A stretch of 24,230 nt of DNA from positions 1 through 24,230 of IMG/VR virus record IMGVR_UViG_3300028597_000069; one strand, written 5' to 3'. Positions 6,363-13,639 of the stretch are shown piece by piece (position 1 is the first letter of the stretch; the number at the start of each line of letters is the position of its first letter). Source of the DNA: a virus. Position numbers and translations under genes: made by a program. Under the pieces are notes generated by a model, which was not told the origin of the DNA, made no database searches, and saw only the letters and a list, made by a program, of their open reading frames with translations.

Positions 6363-7718
6363 CTACCGGGTCGCCAGGTTGACGAACGGGCTGAGCGTGG
6401 AGCTGTTGTTGTGCGGGGTGATCGCCGAGGACAGCCACGGGCGGCCGTCGACCCGGGAGATGACCCGGTAGGACGTCTTGTCGCTCGTGAACTTGACGTG
6501 CTCCGAGGAGTCGACGGTCATCTCCTGCCGGTCACCGATCAGGTACATGCCCAGGTCGACGAACGACAGGTCCCCGACGTCGCCGAGGACAGCCGGCGCC
6601 TTCTCGCTCATGATCACCGGGCGGCCGAGCAGGGTGAGCTGCGGGGTGCCGTGTCCGTCGGTGAGCCACACCGCGGAACCGCCGGTGCCCACGCTCAGCG
6701 CCATGGTGGCCAGCTCGACGAACGTGTCGGGCGAGGCGATCCACACCGCGCGGGAGATGCTCGACGGGAGCATGCGCGTGTACATCTTGAGCACGTTCTC
6801 CCAGACGATGGTGTCGGCCACCTGCCCGGCCTCCTTCGCCACGGTGACCAGGGCCAGGTTGCCGGTGGCGAGCGCACCGAGCGGCTGGCCGACGCCGGAA
6901 CCGGACAGGAACGCCAGGTCCTCGAAGTACGACACCGCTTCCGGGAACACCTCGCTGATGAACATGCCGAACGCGCCGGCGCCGTCACGCACCAGCTCGT
7001 TGGTGACGTGCGCGAGCGCGGTGAGCTTCCACGCCTCGAGCTTCACGCTGCCGAAGGTGGCCTGGCTCTCGGTGAGCTCGGCGCCTTCCTCGGTCCAGTA
7101 GGCGACCACGCCGCCGTACACGCTGGACACGTTGGAGGTCGAGTCGATGCTCGGGAAGCGCAGGGTGCTGGAACCCATCGGCACGACCCGGGCGCGCGGG
7201 CGCACGATCGCGGTTTCCAGGCTGAGGCGCAGCAGCTCGGCGCGGAACTCCTCCGGCACCAGGAACCCGCCGTCGGAGGGCACCTTCTCCTGATAGGTGT
7301 TGAGGATCTCCAGCTTGTCGCGCTGCGCCTTGTTCTGCGGACCCTTGTGCCAGACGGTGGCGAAGAAATCGCCGATGTCGTCGAACTTGCCGTTGAGCGG
7401 CGCGCCCTTGGCCCGCTTGTTCTGCATCTTGGAGTACTCGAGGTTGGGGCCGGGCTTCACCTCGGGGAGCGACAGGTCGATGCGGTTGACCGCGTCCTTG
7501 CCGTGCTGCTTGAAGAACTCCGTCATGGTCGCCTGCACCTGCTCGTTGACCTGAGCGGTGATGTCGACCCGTTCGGCGTTCTTCGCCTCCACGTACGACT
7601 TCAGGGCGTTGGAGAACGACCCGTCGGCGACGGCGGCGGCGTGCTTGTCGGGGGAGTCGAGACCACTCAGGTAGTGGTCCCACTCGCCGGTGGTCTTCGG
7701 AAGCGCCGTTGTGGTCAC
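6363..7718 (-). CDS. Major capsid protein, HK97 fold
   Basis: A 451-residue protein. The GTG at 7718-7716 behind GGGAG, overlapping the protease stop by 4 nt (GTGA), is the preferred start. Residues about 1-140 are charged and helical (EKLEILNTYQEK-like), forming the N-terminal delta or scaffold region expected to be removed by the adjacent protease. VPSDGGFLVPEEFRAELL (147-164) is the classical opening of the HK97 phage capsid family, followed by the capsid fold with YWTEEGAELTESQ and SGSGVGQPLG motifs and the C-terminal part ending in SFVDLGMYLIGDR. It builds the icosahedral head. No separate scaffold gene is seen, in line with an HK97-type head. Very secure. Confidence 0.95.
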   Translation of the reverse strand: MTTTALPKTTGEWDHYLSGLDSPDKHAAAVADGSFSNALKSYVEAKNAERVDITAQVNEQVQATMTEFFKQHGKDAVNRIDLSLPEVKPGPNLEYSKMQNKRAKGAPLNGKFDDIGDFFATVWHKGPQNKAQRDKLEILNTYQEKVPSDGGFLVPEEFRAELLRLSLETAIVRPRARVVPMGSSTLRFPSIDSTSNVSSVYGGVVAYWTEEGAELTESQATFGSVKLEAWKLTALAHVTNELVRDGAGAFGMFISEVFPEAVSYFEDLAFLSGSGVGQPLGALATGNLALVTVAKEAGQVADTIVWENVLKMYTRMLPSSISRAVWIASPDTFVELATMALSVGTGGSAVWLTDGHGTPQLTLLGRPVIMSEKAPAVLGDVGDLSFVDLGMYLIGDRQEMTVDSSEHVKFTSDKTSYRVISRVDGRPWLSSAITPHNNSSTLSPFVNLATR

Positions 7719-8413
7719 TCGAAGACTCCCTTCATGAGGTTGGCGAACTGCTGCGGGTCCCACCGGGCGGTGGTCTCCGTGGTGCTGGTGATGCTGTTCT
7801 CCGGCGCCGCGGACGGCGGCCGGTCGATGCTGTCGGCCAGGCCCTCACGCACGGCGGCCTCGGCCGAGTACCACGTTTCGGCGTTCATCGCCTTGCGCCA
7901 CTTCTTGACGCCGCCGCCGGCCCGGTCGTCGTAGATCGAGGCGATGTTCTCCGACAGGTCGTCCAGGACCGCGGCGGTGTCGCGCATGTCCTTGGCGTTG
8001 CCGACGACCAGGCCCTGCGCCTCATGCACGAACAGCCGGGCCTGCTTGGCCATCACGACGGTGTCGGCGGCCATCACGATGAACGACGCGGCCGACGCGG
8101 CCAGCGAGTCGACGTAGGCGGTGACGTGCGCCGGGTGCTGCTTCAGCGCGGTGTAGATGCCGATGCCGTCCCACACCTGCCCGCCCTCGCTGTTCACGTG
8201 CAGATCCACCGGCTGGTTGCCCAGCGCGCGCAGGTCGTTGACGAAGTCGGAGGCGCCGACGCCGAACTCCCCGATGCTGTCGTAGATCCACATCTCGGCT
8301 TTGGCGGCACTGTTCTCGATCCGGTACCACGAGCCTGTGACATTGCGCGCCGGCTTGGCCCGGGCCTGCAGCGCGCCGGCGAGGTTGCCCAGGGTGGTCA
8401 GGTCAACTGTCAT
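7715..8413 (-). CDS. Prohead protease, ClpP-like (S14 family)
   Basis: A 232-residue protease starting at an ATG (8413-8411) that overlaps the portal stop by 4 nt (ATGA). It shows the ClpP-like core: VDLHVNSEGGQVWDGI (69-84), the catalytic serine in SLAASAASFIVMAAD (Ser107 of LAAS), and the catalytic histidine in LFVHEAQG (His130). The C-terminal ETWYSAEAAVREGLAD helix is typical of the family. It should cleave the capsid protein's N-terminal delta region during head maturation. It lies between portal and capsid as in most HK97-like clusters. Residue numbers come from manual counting. Confidence 0.93.
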   Translation of the reverse strand: MTVDLTTLGNLAGALQARAKPARNVTGSWYRIENSAAKAEMWIYDSIGEFGVGASDFVNDLRALGNQPVDLHVNSEGGQVWDGIGIYTALKQHPAHVTAYVDSLAASAASFIVMAADTVVMAKQARLFVHEAQGLVVGNAKDMRDTAAVLDDLSENIASIYDDRAGGGVKKWRKAMNAETWYSAEAAVREGLADSIDRPPSAAPENSITSTTETTARWDPQQFANLMKGVFE

Positions 8414-9855
8414 CTTCCGGCCTTCCGCTTGACGACCCGGCCGCGGCAGTCGTTGCCGTGCTCCTCGCCGATGCACCCGCGGTAGCCGCCACCGTCGGGA
8501 TAGTCCTCGTACGCCTCTTTGCGGTTGCGGTACACGTGGCCGTTGTTGGCCCGGCACGGCCCGCAGGTGTCGTCGTCGTTCTCCTCAACGGCCACCCAGT
8601 TCCACCGGGCGATGTTCTCCACCGACGCCCACCCGGCGGCGCTGTTCTCCAGCCCGGCCGCCGAGGTGACCACCTGCGCGGTCCAGCGCATGACGGGCAG
8701 CCCGACGGTGGCGCACGCGTCCTCGGCGGCGAAACCCGCACCGACCAGAGCCACCGCCCCGTTGACCTTCGCGGTGAGCTCGGACGCGTCGGCCTCCCGG
8801 TCGGCCGGGACCGGGTTGCAGTAGTCGAACTCCAGGCCCTGCGCGGTGGTGCCGAACATGGGCAGGAAGTCCGCGTTCAGCGCGCCCTTGATCCGCTCCA
8901 GGCGCGGCACCAGCAGCCACCGGGCGAACATGACCTCGGCGGCCTCGGCGTTGGCCCGGTTGACGTCCTCGACGGTGCCGAGCATCGGCTTGGGGTAGCC
9001 GAACGCCTCCCGGATCACCTCACGGTCGAGGCGGGACAGCTCCTCGAACTGCATGTCGCGCTGGGTGTACTTGCGGTCCACCCACTTGCCGGCCTCGAGG
9101 ATGGCGACCCGGTGTGACTGTGCGACGCCGCGGTGCTGCTCGTTCCACCGGTCGCGCAGGGTGCGGAACTCGTCGTCGCCGAGCATGTCCGGCACTTCGA
9201 TGATGCCGCCCGGCTCCGCGCTGTTCAGGAAGAAGTTGCGGTTCCACTGCGCCGAATACCGCGCGCTGTCGATGTTGGTCAGCACCGTCTGCACGGGGCC
9301 TAGGCCGCGGTACGGGTCCCCCGGGTTGGGCATCCGAAGCTGGATGACCTCGTCCGTGTCGAGGGGCACCTGCTCGCCGTCCGGGCTGCGGTAGACGTAG
9401 CCGGACAGGAACCGCTTCGGGTCCGGTACGGGGGTGATCCGGTCGGGGCGTACCGGCCACAGTTCCATCGGGGACGCCATGCCCCGCACCCGGCCGATCA
9501 CCCAGTCGGCCTCGCCGGTCAGGTCCAGGTGCTGCTGGAACGACTCGACGAACTCCTGCCGGGTCATGAACGGGTTGGGCTTGTTCAACACGGTCAGGGC
9601 GGCGTGGCGGGTCACCTCCACCCGGTCCTCGTCCTTGCCCGACGGCGCCGAGCGCCACAGCTTCCAGTCCACGGCGGCGGTCGCGTTGGCGGTGCGGTTG
9701 ACGATCTGGAACAGGGTGCCGTTGGCGCCGTACGCGGCGATCCCGGACAGCGGGTCACCGCCGACGGTCAGCGCCCCGGTCGGGTTGGTGCCGTAGCGGC
9801 GGCCGGTGTGCGGGATGGGTGCCTGGTTGCGCAGCAGTGCCCCTCGTAGCCCCAT
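8410..9855 (-). CDS. Portal protein with C-terminal Cys-rich minor-head-like domain
   Basis: A 481-residue HK97-type portal protein. The ATG at 9855-9853 overlaps the upstream stop by 1 nt (TGATG). The portal core includes LNKPNPFMTRQEFVESFQQH, LWPVRPDRITPVPDP, SAEPGGIIEVP and FGYPKPMLG, characteristic portal segments. The last roughly 57 residues (about 425-481) hold four cysteines arranged as CGPC...C...C (about 431, 434, 461, 470), resembling the C-terminal motif of phage Mu F/SPP1 gp7-type minor head proteins. Fusion of that tail to the portal explains why no separate minor head gene is seen. It forms the dodecameric DNA entry ring. Confidence 0.93.
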   Translation of the reverse strand: MGLRGALLRNQAPIPHTGRRYGTNPTGALTVGGDPLSGIAAYGANGTLFQIVNRTANATAAVDWKLWRSAPSGKDEDRVEVTRHAALTVLNKPNPFMTRQEFVESFQQHLDLTGEADWVIGRVRGMASPMELWPVRPDRITPVPDPKRFLSGYVYRSPDGEQVPLDTDEVIQLRMPNPGDPYRGLGPVQTVLTNIDSARYSAQWNRNFFLNSAEPGGIIEVPDMLGDDEFRTLRDRWNEQHRGVAQSHRVAILEAGKWVDRKYTQRDMQFEELSRLDREVIREAFGYPKPMLGTVEDVNRANAEAAEVMFARWLLVPRLERIKGALNADFLPMFGTTAQGLEFDYCNPVPADREADASELTAKVNGAVALVGAGFAAEDACATVGLPVMRWTAQVVTSAAGLENSAAGWASVENIARWNWVAVEENDDDTCGPCRANNGHVYRNRKEAYEDYPDGGGYRGCIGEEHGNDCRGRVVKRKAGR

Positions 9856-10028
9856 CAGTTGCCCCCTGCGCCGTTCGGGTCGGTGAGGTAGGCCAGGGCC
9901 AGCAGGGCCACCCCGGCGGCGCACAGCCCGGCCGGGACGGTCCACAGGAACGCGGCGGTGACCAGTGCGCACAGCCCCAGCAGCACGAGCACGATGGTGC
10001 GGACGGCGGCGAGGCGCTCCCAGTTCAC
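9855..10028 (-). CDS. Small two-helix membrane protein
   Basis: A 57-residue protein starting at a GTG (10028-10026) that overlaps the terminase stop by 4 nt (GTGA). After VNWERLAAVR it has two hydrophobic segments (residues about 11-28 and 31-47) separated by a short turn, then a polar tail ending in NGAGGN. Small membrane proteins between large terminase and portal are common in actinophages, but their function is unknown to me. With no lysis cassette elsewhere, it is a second holin candidate, though nothing in the sequence proves it. Confidence 0.65.
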   Translation of the reverse strand: MNWERLAAVRTIVLVLLGLCALVTAAFLWTVPAGLCAAGVALLALAYLTDPNGAGGN

Positions 10029-11356
10029 ATCCACCTCACACGCGGCTTGGCCTTGAGGTCCAGGTGCGCGACCAGATAGCGGGTGGCGTCCATACCGTCG
10101 TCCATCTCTTTGATCGGTGCGTCCTTGGCCGGGCGGTCGCCGGTCGGGGGCAGCCACACGTAGCCGCCGATCTCCTCCTCCGAGCAGGTCGGCCGGCCGG
10201 CCTCGGCGAGCGCGGAGTCGCGCTCGACCAGGGCGCCGGCGACGTAGAACAGCCGGGGCCTGCCGTCGCCGGCCGGGGTCAGCCGGGCCTTGACCGCCTG
10301 GATGCCGTCGGAGACGGTCTTGTGCGCCGGGGTGGTGGGTAGTCCCAGGTGGCGGGTGAGGGTGGCCCGGTCCTCGGCGTCGTGGTCGCAGATGACCGCG
10401 CGCGGCTTGGGCTCTTTCCACGTCCCGTCGGCGCGGGTGACGCAGCGCAGGATGGTCCGTACGTGGTCTTCGACGATGCGGCCGGTGTGGAAGATCTCCC
10501 GGTAGCGGAAGGCTCGGCCGTCGGGGTCGATCGCCCAGCACTGCAGGACGAACGGGTGGACGTAGCCGAAGTCGACGGTCCAGTAGCGGGTCCAGTCGTG
10601 CGGCGGGTCCAGCGGCTTGGGCACCAGGTTGACGGCCGGGTCGTACTCCTCATAGATGACACCCTCCGCGGCCACCCACCGGCCGAAGCGCAGCCGGGCC
10701 TTACGCACCCCAGTGAGGTTGTCGAGGCGGCCGAGGTACTCGCGGCCCTCGTCGGTGACAGAACCGTCATCGGAGAACAGCCGCGGGTTGTCCTCGTGCT
10801 GCGCGTAGATGATCCGGCAGACGCCGGCGTCGCAGCGCTGCTTCAACCAGTGATCGGGCCGGTCGGGGTTGCAGTCGGCGATCAGCTGCTGGAAGGACAC
10901 CTTGCCGTTACGCAGCCGGGTGGTCAGCGCCTCCCAGTCGGTGACGTTCAGCTCCGTCGCTTCCTGCACGTAGATCACGTCGTACTCGGAGGACATGATC
11001 TTTGACGGCTTGTCCATCCCACCGATGAGGATCTTCGAGCCGTTCTGGTACCGGTACTGGGCGGGCTCCTCGGCGGATCCGCCGTAGTAGTCGACGTGCC
11101 CGCGCTCCAGCGACTCGGGAATGACGAACTGTTTCCACGTCGCCAGCGCCGTGCTGGTCAGGGACGCGGCCGTCTTGCGCACGATCAGCCCGCGCATCCC
11201 CGGGTTGGCCAGCGCCATGTGGTGCAGCTTCTCCAGGCAGGCCCGGGACTTGCCGGTGCCGGCCGGGCCGGAGAGCAGGATCTCGTTGTCCCGGCCGCGC
11301 ATCACCTCGAGGGCGGCCCCGCGCGGGGCGTACACGCGTTCGAGCAGGGCGCTCAC
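10025..11356 (-). CDS. Terminase large subunit (ATPase plus nuclease)
   Basis: A 443-residue protein from a GTG (11356-11354) overlapping the small terminase stop by 4 nt (GTGA). Walker A is GPAGTGKS (residues 30-37); Walker B is YDVIYVQEATEL (125-136). The RNase H-like nuclease shows VDFGYVHP (Asp262), VICDHDAED (about 321-329) and EMDDGMDATRY (about 417-427), supplying the metal-binding aspartates. It packages DNA into proheads by ATP-driven translocation and cuts concatemers. Length is compact for the family but complete. No missing catalytic residue is obvious. Very secure. Confidence 0.95.
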   Translation of the reverse strand: MSALLERVYAPRGAALEVMRGRDNEILLSGPAGTGKSRACLEKLHHMALANPGMRGLIVRKTAASLTSTALATWKQFVIPESLERGHVDYYGGSAEEPAQYRYQNGSKILIGGMDKPSKIMSSEYDVIYVQEATELNVTDWEALTTRLRNGKVSFQQLIADCNPDRPDHWLKQRCDAGVCRIIYAQHEDNPRLFSDDGSVTDEGREYLGRLDNLTGVRKARLRFGRWVAAEGVIYEEYDPAVNLVPKPLDPPHDWTRYWTVDFGYVHPFVLQCWAIDPDGRAFRYREIFHTGRIVEDHVRTILRCVTRADGTWKEPKPRAVICDHDAEDRATLTRHLGLPTTPAHKTVSDGIQAVKARLTPAGDGRPRLFYVAGALVERDSALAEAGRPTCSEEEIGGYVWLPPTGDRPAKDAPIKEMDDGMDATRYLVAHLDLKAKPRVRWM

Positions 11357-11766
11357 GTGAGCGCCGCCGGGTCCAGGCCCGTGATGGTGTACGTGACGGA
11401 GCCGCCGACCTCGACGACCTGCTTCAGCTGTCCCAGCTCCTCGGCGATCTGGCGCAGCGCCGCGTGTTTGACCCGCAGCAGCTTCTCGTCGTCCTCGCCG
11501 GTGATGGTCTCGATGTCGGATTGCAGTTCGGCGACCCGGTTGAACTTGTCGGCGGCCCACAGCGCCGCCCACTTGTCGTCGAGCTGGGTGCGGACGGCGT
11601 CGATCTCCCGCTCGTGGCGGTCCCGGAACGCGGACACGGACGGCTGCGTCACCCCGTACTTGACGGCCAACTCAACCTGGGTGGCCTCGCCGGCGGCCAG
11701 GTCGCGGATCAGCGCGGTGCGGCGCCAGCCCCGCTCCAACTGCCCCGCCACCGCCATGATCAGCAT
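11353..11766 (-). CDS. Terminase small subunit (HTH DNA-binding)
   Basis: A 137-residue protein directly before the large terminase. The N-terminal region has a helix-turn-helix (EATQVELAVKYGVTQPSVSA, about residues 27-46), followed by a long charged helical segment and a C-terminal beta strand (VVEVGGSVTYTITGLD). It should bind the pac or cos site and present DNA to the large subunit. Two ATGs, at 11766 and 11757, are possible; neither has a good ribosome site, suggesting a weak or near-leaderless start. It is the first gene of the late operon, behind the candidate promoter at 11789-11817. Confidence 0.85.
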   Translation of the reverse strand: MLIMAVAGQLERGWRRTALIRDLAAGEATQVELAVKYGVTQPSVSAFRDRHEREIDAVRTQLDDKWAALWAADKFNRVAELQSDIETITGEDDEKLLRVKHAALRQIAEELGQLKQVVEVGGSVTYTITGLDPAALT

Positions 11767-11776
11767 GATAGCCGGA

Positions 11777-11804
11777 TCTAGCAGATTTCCTATACACCGC
11801 TAGA
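11777..11804. promoter_or_regulatory. Inverted repeat over the late promoter -10 (operator candidate)
   Basis: TCTAGC (11777-11782) and GCTAGA (11799-11804) form a 6-bp inverted repeat with a 16-bp spacer, spanning the -10 box. Its placement fits a dimeric repressor or activator site, but the half sites are short. Confidence 0.35.
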
Positions 11805-11817
11805 CGACGCGCCGCAA
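11789..11817 (-). promoter_or_regulatory. Candidate late promoter for the terminase/structural operon
   Basis: On the minus strand, TTGCGG (11817-11812), a 17-nt spacer and TATAGG (11794-11789) precede the small terminase start by 22 nt. It follows the hairpin terminator of the accessory block. This is a sequence match only. Confidence 0.5.
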
Positions 11818-11838
11818 TACGGGGGCGGGGTACGCGAA

Positions 11839-11868
11839 AGCCCCGGTCCACGGGGGCGGACCGGGGCT
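11839..11868 (-). terminator. Hairpin terminator after the accessory operon
   Basis: A perfect 11-bp stem (AGCCCCGGTCC at 11839-11849 with GGACCGGGGCT at 11858-11868), an 8-nt loop, and a short U run (TTT) on the minus strand. It lies 23 bp after the stop of the GIY-YIG gene and upstream of the late promoter, separating the plasmid-like block from the structural operon. Confidence 0.75.
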
Positions 11869-11891
11869 CCCCTGACGCAGCGCAACCAACG

Positions 11892-12284
11892 CTAGCGAGG
11901 CGTACGGTACGCCTCACGCTGCGCCTCGTACATCCGCCGCGCCTGGTAGATCGGGATCCGGCGCGGGTTGTGCTTGTTCCACTGGTAGTTGAACAGCGGT
12001 CGCTTGACCACGATGAACAGCGCCTCCATGACCCACAGCCGGATGCGGCCGCAGTCGGCCTGCCACAGCGGCCGGATAGGGCCGACGATCGCCCACGCCC
12101 ACGGCTGCGACGCCCGGTGCTGGGTGTCGCGGTAGAACAGCGGCGCCGACGTCTTGCCGATGTACGCGGCCCGGTGCACCCGGCCGTTGCGCAGGTCGGT
12201 GACGTCGTAGCCGTAGACGGTGCGGCGGCGTTTGCCCCACGGGCTGGTGGACAGGTGGCGCCGTCCCGACGGATACCGGGTCAT
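11892..12284 (-). CDS. GIY-YIG-like nuclease
   Basis: A 130-residue protein starting at an ATG (12284-12282) with a 4-nt ATGA overlap. It shows a GIY-YIG-like pattern: VYGYDVTD (23-30) in place of GIY, AYIGKT (40-45) for YIG, Arg52 and His56 in YRDTQH, Glu87 in VMEALFI, and Asn99 in PLFNYQWN. These match the order of the family's catalytic Tyr, Arg, Glu and the C-terminal Asn. The N terminus is basic. It is the last gene of the accessory block, just before the terminase genes. Possible roles are homing endonuclease, a nickase for packaging or transfer, or anti-competitor nuclease. The fold assignment is moderately firm; the role is inferred. Confidence 0.68.
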   Translation of the reverse strand: MTRYPSGRRHLSTSPWGKRRRTVYGYDVTDLRNGRVHRAAYIGKTSAPLFYRDTQHRASQPWAWAIVGPIRPLWQADCGRIRLWVMEALFIVVKRPLFNYQWNKHNPRRIPIYQARRMYEAQREAYRTPR

Positions 12285-12700
12285 GAGCGCACCTGCGCCT
12301 TCACCTTGATGGGGGCGCCGGCCAGCTTGAGCCGCTCCGTGCGCCAGACGATGGCCTTCTGCACGCCCACGCCCAGCCCGGTGCCGACCACCAGGGCGGA
12401 CAGGCTGAACGCGAACATCGGGTAGAGCAGGGACAGCGGGACACTGACCGTGCCGATGGTCCGCAGGGTCGCGTACACGTGCCGGGCGTACGGCCGTGGG
12501 GGCAGCGCGGTGTCCGGGACACAGAACTCCTTGGTGAGGATCGCACCGGAGAACCAGCGATAGGTGATGGTGACCGCACCGGGCAGGGCGCGGAAGCCCT
12601 TACGGACGCAGACGACCAGCAGGGCGAGTAGGCAGAGGGCCACGATGCCGAGGAACTCGAACAGCGCGGGTACGGCGGGCGCGACGCATGGCACGCACAT
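12281..12700 (-). CDS. Small membrane protein, Spd-like position
   Basis: A 139-residue protein from an ATG (12700-12698) overlapping the upstream stop by 1 nt (TGATG). Hydrophobic segments lie at about residues 9-33 and 84-115 with a soluble, Pro/Tyr-rich loop between (DTALPPRPYARHVY). The C terminus is basic. It sits immediately after a second small membrane protein and downstream of the TraB-like and DUF2637 genes, an arrangement like the spread (spd) genes of Streptomyces plasmids, which help plasmid DNA move between compartments of the recipient mycelium. No specific spd family can be named from sequence alone. Confidence 0.65.
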   Translation of the reverse strand: MCVPCVAPAVPALFEFLGIVALCLLALLVVCVRKGFRALPGAVTITYRWFSGAILTKEFCVPDTALPPRPYARHVYATLRTIGTVSVPLSLLYPMFAFSLSALVVGTGLGVGVQKAIVWRTERLKLAGAPIKVKAQVRS

Positions 12701-12984
12701 CAGCGCCACCAGCTCGGCTGCTTGAGCGCCAGCCGGGCGACCCGGGCCTCCGCGGCGGTGCGCTCAGCCTCGCGCCGGGCGGCCTCACGCGCCAGCGCCT
12801 GCTGGTGGTCCCGGTCGACGACCCAGGCGCAGCCGGCGAGGCAGACGAAGAACCCGGCGCCGAACCAGCCGACCCGGTCGTCGGCCTGGGTGGCCAGGAA
12901 GCAGAACAGCGCGGCGGCGGCGGTGGTCAGGATGCTCTGTCGGTAGCGACGTGCCCAGCGCCTGAGTGTGGTGGTGGCGGCCAT
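12700..12984 (-). CDS. Small membrane protein with C-terminal charged helix (Spd-like)
   Basis: A 94-residue protein with a good GAGGAG site 7 nt before its ATG (12984-12982). A basic N terminus (LRRWARRYRQS) is followed by two hydrophobic segments (about 17-33 and 40-56), then a long Ala/Arg/Glu-rich helix (residues about 58-88). The topology resembles small Spd proteins of actinomycete plasmids, which are thought to interact with each other and with TraB at the membrane. It may be co-translated with the next membrane gene. Assignment is by topology and context. Confidence 0.65.
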   Translation of the reverse strand: MAATTTLRRWARRYRQSILTTAAAALFCFLATQADDRVGWFGAGFFVCLAGCAWVVDRDHQQALAREAARREAERTAAEARVARLALKQPSWWR

Positions 12985-13018
12985 GGCGGTGTCTCCTCGG
13001 GTGGTGGTTACTTACATC

Positions 13019-13639
13019 TTACATGCCTACAGCTTGTGCGAGGCGGTCGATCGACTTCCGGTCCACCCCGCACAGGTCGGCGATCTCGCGACGCGGCCGG
13101 CCCTCGGCCAGCAGGGTCCGCGCCTTGTCCTTGTCCCACGCCTTGCGCGATCTCGAGGACGGGACAGCCGGGACAACGGTCAGGGTCGGGACAGCCGGGA
13201 CAGGGACACTGGCCGGGACATCGGCCGGTGGGACAGTCGCAGGGACACGGACAGGGCGCGCCCGTGGGACAGGGACAGCCGGGACATCAGCGGGCCTGTC
13301 CCGGTGTCCCGCGTGGATGACCACGAACCCGAGCACCATCGCGAGGGGCATGGTCGCGGCCATCAGCCACCAGGGCATCTCAGTCTCGGCGTAGCTGGCC
13401 CCGTTGAAGGCGAGGCTCATGACGGCCCCGTACCCGGCGGCGATCCAGCCGGCGGCGGGCGCCCGCTTCAGGTTGCGCAGCCCGACGAAGATCAGCCCGT
13501 CCAGGCCGATCGGGTGCAGCGCGGCGATGAACCACGGGTTGCCCTGCGCCTCGGCCACGCTGTAGATGTGCGCCGCCGAGCAGGCGAACGCGGCCAGGGC
13601 CACCCCGCCGGCGACCAGCTCGTCCCGGTTCAGCTTCAT
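13019..13639 (-). CDS. DUF2637-type membrane protein with C-terminal HTH (SpdA-like)
   Basis: A 206-residue protein. The ATG (13639-13637) overlaps the translocase stop by 4 nt (ATGA). Residues about 9-115 contain four hydrophobic helices in the DUF2637 pattern (MKLNRDELVAGGVALAAFAC, HPIGLDGLIFVG). Residues 119-160 form a Val-Pro repeat linker, and residues about 168-206 form a helix-turn-helix (RREIADLCGVDRKSIDRLA). DUF2637 proteins of actinomycete plasmids and AICEs usually sit beside the TraB/FtsK translocase. A membrane protein with a DNA-binding tail could tether element DNA to the translocase at the membrane. The linker DNA contains the GGGACA array, and every codon before a Val-Pro pair ends in T, unlike the rest of the gene. 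Confidence 0.82.
   Translation of the reverse strand: MKLNRDELVAGGVALAAFACSAAHIYSVAEAQGNPWFIAALHPIGLDGLIFVGLRNLKRAPAAGWIAAGYGAVMSLAFNGASYAETEMPWWLMAATMPLAMVLGFVVIHAGHRDRPADVPAVPVPRARPVRVPATVPPADVPASVPVPAVPTLTVVPAVPSSRSRKAWDKDKARTLLAEGRPRREIADLCGVDRKSIDRLAQAVGM
13161..13310 (+). repeat. GGGACA array: 11 direct hexamers plus 2 inverted copies
   Basis: GGGACA starts on the plus strand at 13161, 13170, 13188, 13197, 13203, 13215, 13230, 13242, 13266, 13272 and 13281. Two inverted copies (TGTCCC) begin at 13297 and 13305. All eleven direct copies encode Val-Pro on the minus strand, but in each the preceding codon ends in T (GAT, GCT, CCT, CGT, ACT, AGT, GTT), which is rare in this high-GC genome and not required by the protein. 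The spacing varies in multiples of three. I interpret it as a DNA recognition array resembling TraB recognition sites or iterons; the function is inferred. Confidence 0.85.

Noticed and set aside
6411-7934. Long plus-strand open frame (507 codons) opposite the capsid and protease genes
   Set aside because: It is rich in Arg, Gly, Val, His and Asp with no domain, no good ribosome site, and lies fully antisense to two certain genes; typical high-GC shadow.
9855-10541. A 228-codon minus-strand frame ending in the small membrane protein
   Set aside because: The upstream part is Arg/Pro-rich shadow of the terminase; only the last 57 codons from the GTG at 10028 look coding.
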